From contig NZ_LN881717.1 in NCBI RefSeq assembly GCF_001457435.1, positions 1,435,339 to 1,499,338 of the forward strand: a stretch of DNA of 64,000 bases, read 5' to 3'. Source of the DNA: Actinobaculum massiliense. Its GTDB lineage: Bacteria > Actinomycetota > Actinomycetes > Actinomycetales > Actinomycetaceae. Of the stretch, positions 61,283 through 64,000 are shown piece by piece. How positions within the stretch are numbered: the stretch's first letter is position 1; each line of letters begins with the position of its first letter. The notes beneath the pieces were generated by a model, which was given only the letters and a program-made list of their open reading frames with translations, searched no databases and was not told the origin of the DNA. Made by a program: the position numbers and the translations under genes.

Positions 61283-64000
61283 TCACGCGGTGACGGTAAG
61301 CGTCGACGAGCCGTCCTCCCGCGGCTGAACGCTAATACGTGTGCTTATCATCTGCCCCATTTGTGCCACGTGGCTGACGACCCCAACCGCGCGTCCGCCG
61401 TTGGTTAGATTCTGCAAAACCCGCATCACCTGATCAAGCGCGTCTTCAGAAAGCGATCCAAAGCCTTCGTCGATGAGCAACGTATCGAGGTGAATTCCTC
61501 CGTTTTCGGCTCGCACTACCTCGGCTAGGGCCAGAGCAAGAGAAATGGAAACAAAGAACGTTTCCCCGCCCGAAAGTGAGCGCGTAGAACGTTGCATATC
61601 ACCGCTCGCGGCGTGATCGATAATCTCCAGTTGTAGCCCCGTCTTCACCTGGTGAGAGCCACGCTCCTTCTCATTCGTGCGAACCAGCTCGTAGCGGCCA
61701 CGAGAAATCTCCGAGAGTTGCTCATTCGCAACTGCAACCACCTGCTCAAAGCGCCGCTGCAATACGAAGGTCTCGAGCGGAATATGGGTGAGCGATTCCT
61801 GCCCACCGCTCGCCAGCGAGGCGAGGCGAACAATTGGGCCGGTCGTCTCCTCTTCGCGTTGCCACGCCGTTCGCCGCTGGGTTGTTCGCTGGAACTGTTG
61901 ACTGGCGTTTGCCGCGAGATCCTGGGCGGAGGTGGCCTCATCCCGGGCCCGTAGCGCGGCGGCGTGGTATTGCTGGGCGGCTTGCGTTTTCTCCTCAAGG
62001 CGGGGATCCTCCTCGCCGGTGAGCTCGGCGATGCCGGGCGTACTTAGCTCCCGCTCCGCATCCCGCACTTCTTGACGGAAGTTTTCCACCTCCGCCTCGT
62101 GGGCTTGAAGCTGGTTGGGGTGCATGACTGCCTGCGTGGCGTGCTCCACGGAGGAGAAAGGCGAAGCTTCCAAAGCGCTTGCTAGATCCTTCTCGCGCTG
62201 CGAGTAATCCTCCTGTGCCACCGAAACCGCGCGCAACCTATCATTCCAAGTCCGTTGCATTTCAGCGGCTGCTGTTACCGCGCTCAGGCGGTCCTTAATC
62301 GTTGCAAAACCCATCCGCTTGGCAACCAAGCGCGAAGTTTGAGCCTCGATTCGCTTTGCCCTGCTCTCGCTACGCGCCACCGCTTGAGCTCTCTGTGCCG
62401 AGAGCTCTTTTTGGGCGGAATCGTTTGCCTTCCGGGTTTTTTCAATTTCGCTAATCTTCTGCTCCGCGGCATGCAGATCTGCCACGGCTTGCTGGGCTTC
62501 GCGCAGGCTACGCTGGCCGTTATCAACATGGGACTGGGCCTGCGCCACCTCCGGCACCCCGCTATAAGCCCCAATTTGTGCCCGCGTCTGTGCAAGCGCA
62601 TCCTGGGCGGCCTTCGCTCGCTCCCGCTTGGCCTCGAGTTCCTCGTTGGCGACTTTCACCTCATCCGCGGAGGCAAGCAAACGCTCGGTGGGAGCGGGCG
62701 CCGGATGTTCGACCGAGCCGCAGACCGGGCAAGCTTCTCCAGTGCGCAAGGAAACCGCTAGCTCAGAGGCAATCGACGCCTGCCACAAATTGAAGGTTTC
62801 TTGTGCCGCCTGGCGGGCGGCTTCCAGCTGGCGCGTACAGTTCTGATCTTCGGCCTCCTCGCGTTTTTCTTGCTCACGGAGTTCTGTCACTTGCACTGCT
62901 CGCGCAAGCTGATCTTGGGCGGATTGCAGTTCGGCCTGCGCCCCATCCACCCGGTTGGCGGTTTCGCGCAACTGAGTGATTGTTTCCGCCGTCGTGAGCC
63001 GCTCAGCCTCGATTTCCTCGGCCTGAGCCTGAAGCTGGTCCAACCGGGAAGCAATGCGTGAGACTTCTGCGAGATCCTCTTCTTGCTCGAGTTTTTCACG
63101 CTCCAGCTCGTCTTCCTCGCCAGCAAGCTCCGCGAGGCTGCCCTCCTCGCGCCGCAACTCACCCTCGCGCTGATCGCCTAGCGCGAGCAGATCTGAAAAG
63201 TCCGCGGCGGTGGTTTTCTCCAGTTCAACCTTGCCGGCAAGCGATGCCGCAAACTCCTCTTCCATGGGCGCGTGTTCCCATGCGTAGCGGGCGGCGCTCA
63301 GCTCTTCGCTCGCTTGCCGTGCGGAATTTGTCTCCCGAGCTACGGGCTCGGCATCTTTCGCACGCTTGATTGCCTCTTCCAGCGCTTGGATATCCGCCCG
63401 CCTCGTTTCGAGTTCGCCCTTCCGCTCGAGTAGTTGCCGGCGTTTCCTCAAATTCATGGCGAGACTCTGCGCTACTTCGAGCTCACGGGCAGCCGCTTCG
63501 TCTTTTTCCTGGGCCTGCTCAGCCGCGGTCTGCGCGGCCGCTACCCGGACCTGGGCGCCTTCGAGCTCTTGCTGGAGCCGGTCAAGTAGCGAATCGGTTT
63601 GACGCACCAGGGCCGCTTCGCGAGCGGAGTTTTCAAGTTCTTGAGCATCGTCTTCACCGAGCTGTAAAGCGGCCGCCGTGTTAGATACCGCGGTGACGAA
63701 CGCGGACTTTGCTGCCGCGCTGTTTTGATTAGCGAGGGAAGCGCGTTCCTTGAGCCACGCGGTGATTGTCGCATATTCGGACATATCGAAGATCTGCGAA
63801 AGCAGATCAGTGCGCTGGCCGGAATCTAGGCGCAGGAAATCGGCGAACTTGCCTTGCGGAAGCACAATCGTTTGCACGAACTGCTCTCGATTGAGCCCAA
63901 TCAGATTCGTGATTGCTATAGAGGTGTCACTCACCCGGTTCTCTAGAATTTCGCCCGCATCGAGGAGGCTTTCTTCCAGCGCCGCCTCGGAAATACGCCA
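61283..64000 (-). CDS. sbcC: Exonuclease subunit SbcC (N-terminus outside window)
   Basis: A Rad50-like SMC ATPase that, with SbcD, cuts hairpins and double-strand ends. The frame is open to the window edge, giving 905 codons including the stop, and the N-terminal Walker A is missing. Seen here: VLPQGKFADFL (the Q-loop region), a long heptad-rich coiled coil with the zinc hook CPVCG in its middle, the return coil, then the signature RSLSGGETFFVSISLALALAEV and Walker B LDTLLIDEGFGSL. The partner sbcD would be expected just upstream. It converges on the DUF6912 gene. Confidence 0.94.
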   Translation of the reverse strand, partial: WRISEAALEESLLDAGEILENRVSDTSIAITNLIGLNREQFVQTIVLPQGKFADFLRLDSGQRTDLLSQIFDMSEYATITAWLKERASLANQNSAAAKSAFVTAVSNTAAALQLGEDDAQELENSAREAALVRQTDSLLDRLQQELEGAQVRVAAAQTAAEQAQEKDEAAARELEVAQSLAMNLRKRRQLLERKGELETRRADIQALEEAIKRAKDAEPVARETNSARQASEELSAARYAWEHAPMEEEFAASLAGKVELEKTTAADFSDLLALGDQREGELRREEGSLAELAGEEDELEREKLEQEEDLAEVSRIASRLDQLQAQAEEIEAERLTTAETITQLRETANRVDGAQAELQSAQDQLARAVQVTELREQEKREEAEDQNCTRQLEAARQAAQETFNLWQASIASELAVSLRTGEACPVCGSVEHPAPAPTERLLASADEVKVANEELEAKRERAKAAQDALAQTRAQIGAYSGVPEVAQAQSHVDNGQRSLREAQQAVADLHAAEQKISEIEKTRKANDSAQKELSAQRAQAVARSESRAKRIEAQTSRLVAKRMGFATIKDRLSAVTAAAEMQRTWNDRLRAVSVAQEDYSQREKDLASALEASPFSSVEHATQAVMHPNQLQAHEAEVENFRQEVRDAERELSTPGIAELTGEEDPRLEEKTQAAQQYHAAALRARDEATSAQDLAANASQQFQRTTQRRTAWQREEETTGPIVRLASLASGGQESLTHIPLETFVLQRRFEQVVAVANEQLSEISRGRYELVRTNEKERGSHQVKTGLQLEIIDHAASGDMQRSTRSLSGGETFFVSISLALALAEVVRAENGGIHLDTLLIDEGFGSLSEDALDQVMRVLQNLTNGGRAVGVVSHVAQMGQMISTRISVQPREDGSSTLTVTA

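Noticed and set aside
1-64000. CRISPR array, tRNA, rRNA, insertion sequence, toxin-antitoxin or biosynthetic gene cluster
   Set aside because: I read the gaps for regular spaced repeats, cloverleaf ends and transposase motifs and found none; repeats here are only two or three copies.

Overview
The window is a contiguous piece of chromosome from a moderately GC-rich actinobacterium. The gene order tilS-hpt-ftsH-folE-folP-folBK-DUF3180-PH-PH-panE-panC-panD-lysS, the small HTH gene beside a 32-codon AURKAIP1/COX24-type basic gene, menaquinone rather than ubiquinone genes, choice-of-anchor M surface repeats and many leaderless-type starts all fit Actinomycetota; the family Actinomycetaceae is my best guess, from general resemblance only. 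I see no rRNA, tRNA, CRISPR array, insertion sequence or prophage.

Layout. 1-14.2 kb: housekeeping block (end of tilS, purine salvage, FtsH, folate synthesis, two PH-domain membrane proteins, pantothenate synthesis, lysS). 14.7-17.6 kb: CstA-type peptide/pyruvate carrier plus its YbdD partner. 17.7-26.1 kb: a sugar-diacid locus. It has a galactarate/talarate-type dehydratase on the plus strand and, convergent to it, a minus-strand operon kdgD-like, gntP (frameshifted), garR, glucD, garK, divergent from an IclR regulator. 26.2-32.9 kb: a hydroxyacid dehydrogenase, a class I amidotransferase, an SMP-30 protein and an iron-siderophore type ABC importer whose lipoprotein is divergent from its permeases. 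33-36.6 kb: lactate permease, esterase, MutY. 36.7-41.1 kb: an Arg-rich membrane protein and a large secreted His-rich choice-of-anchor M protein behind a Zur-box-like palindrome. 41.3-46 kb: radA, a Trk/Ktr potassium system, and the HTH plus mini-ribosomal-protein pair. 46.3-52.5 kb: MarR, phosphatase and menaquinone genes (menA, menG, polyprenyl synthase). 52.7-60.5 kb: secA followed by an actinobacterial cluster (Rv3235-like, LysM, HTH, SAF/CpaB-like, CpaE-like). 60.7-64 kb: DUF6912 and most of sbcC.

How the genes work together. The sugar-diacid locus should feed glucarate and galactarate into 5-dehydro-4-deoxyglucarate, split it to pyruvate and tartronate semialdehyde, reduce the latter to glycerate (garR) and phosphorylate it (garK). 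The usual GarL aldolase is missing and a DapA-family protein sits in its place. The only carrier gene, gntP, has a one-base frameshift.

The points I consider most worth checking are the zinc-type operator and duplicated C-terminal motif of the His-rich surface protein, the aldolase replacement and broken permease in the diacid operon, the strong intergenic hairpins in that operon, and the consistent TANNNT box 6-8 bases before the start codon of fourteen genes. I do not see a clearly new multi-gene defence or biosynthetic system.
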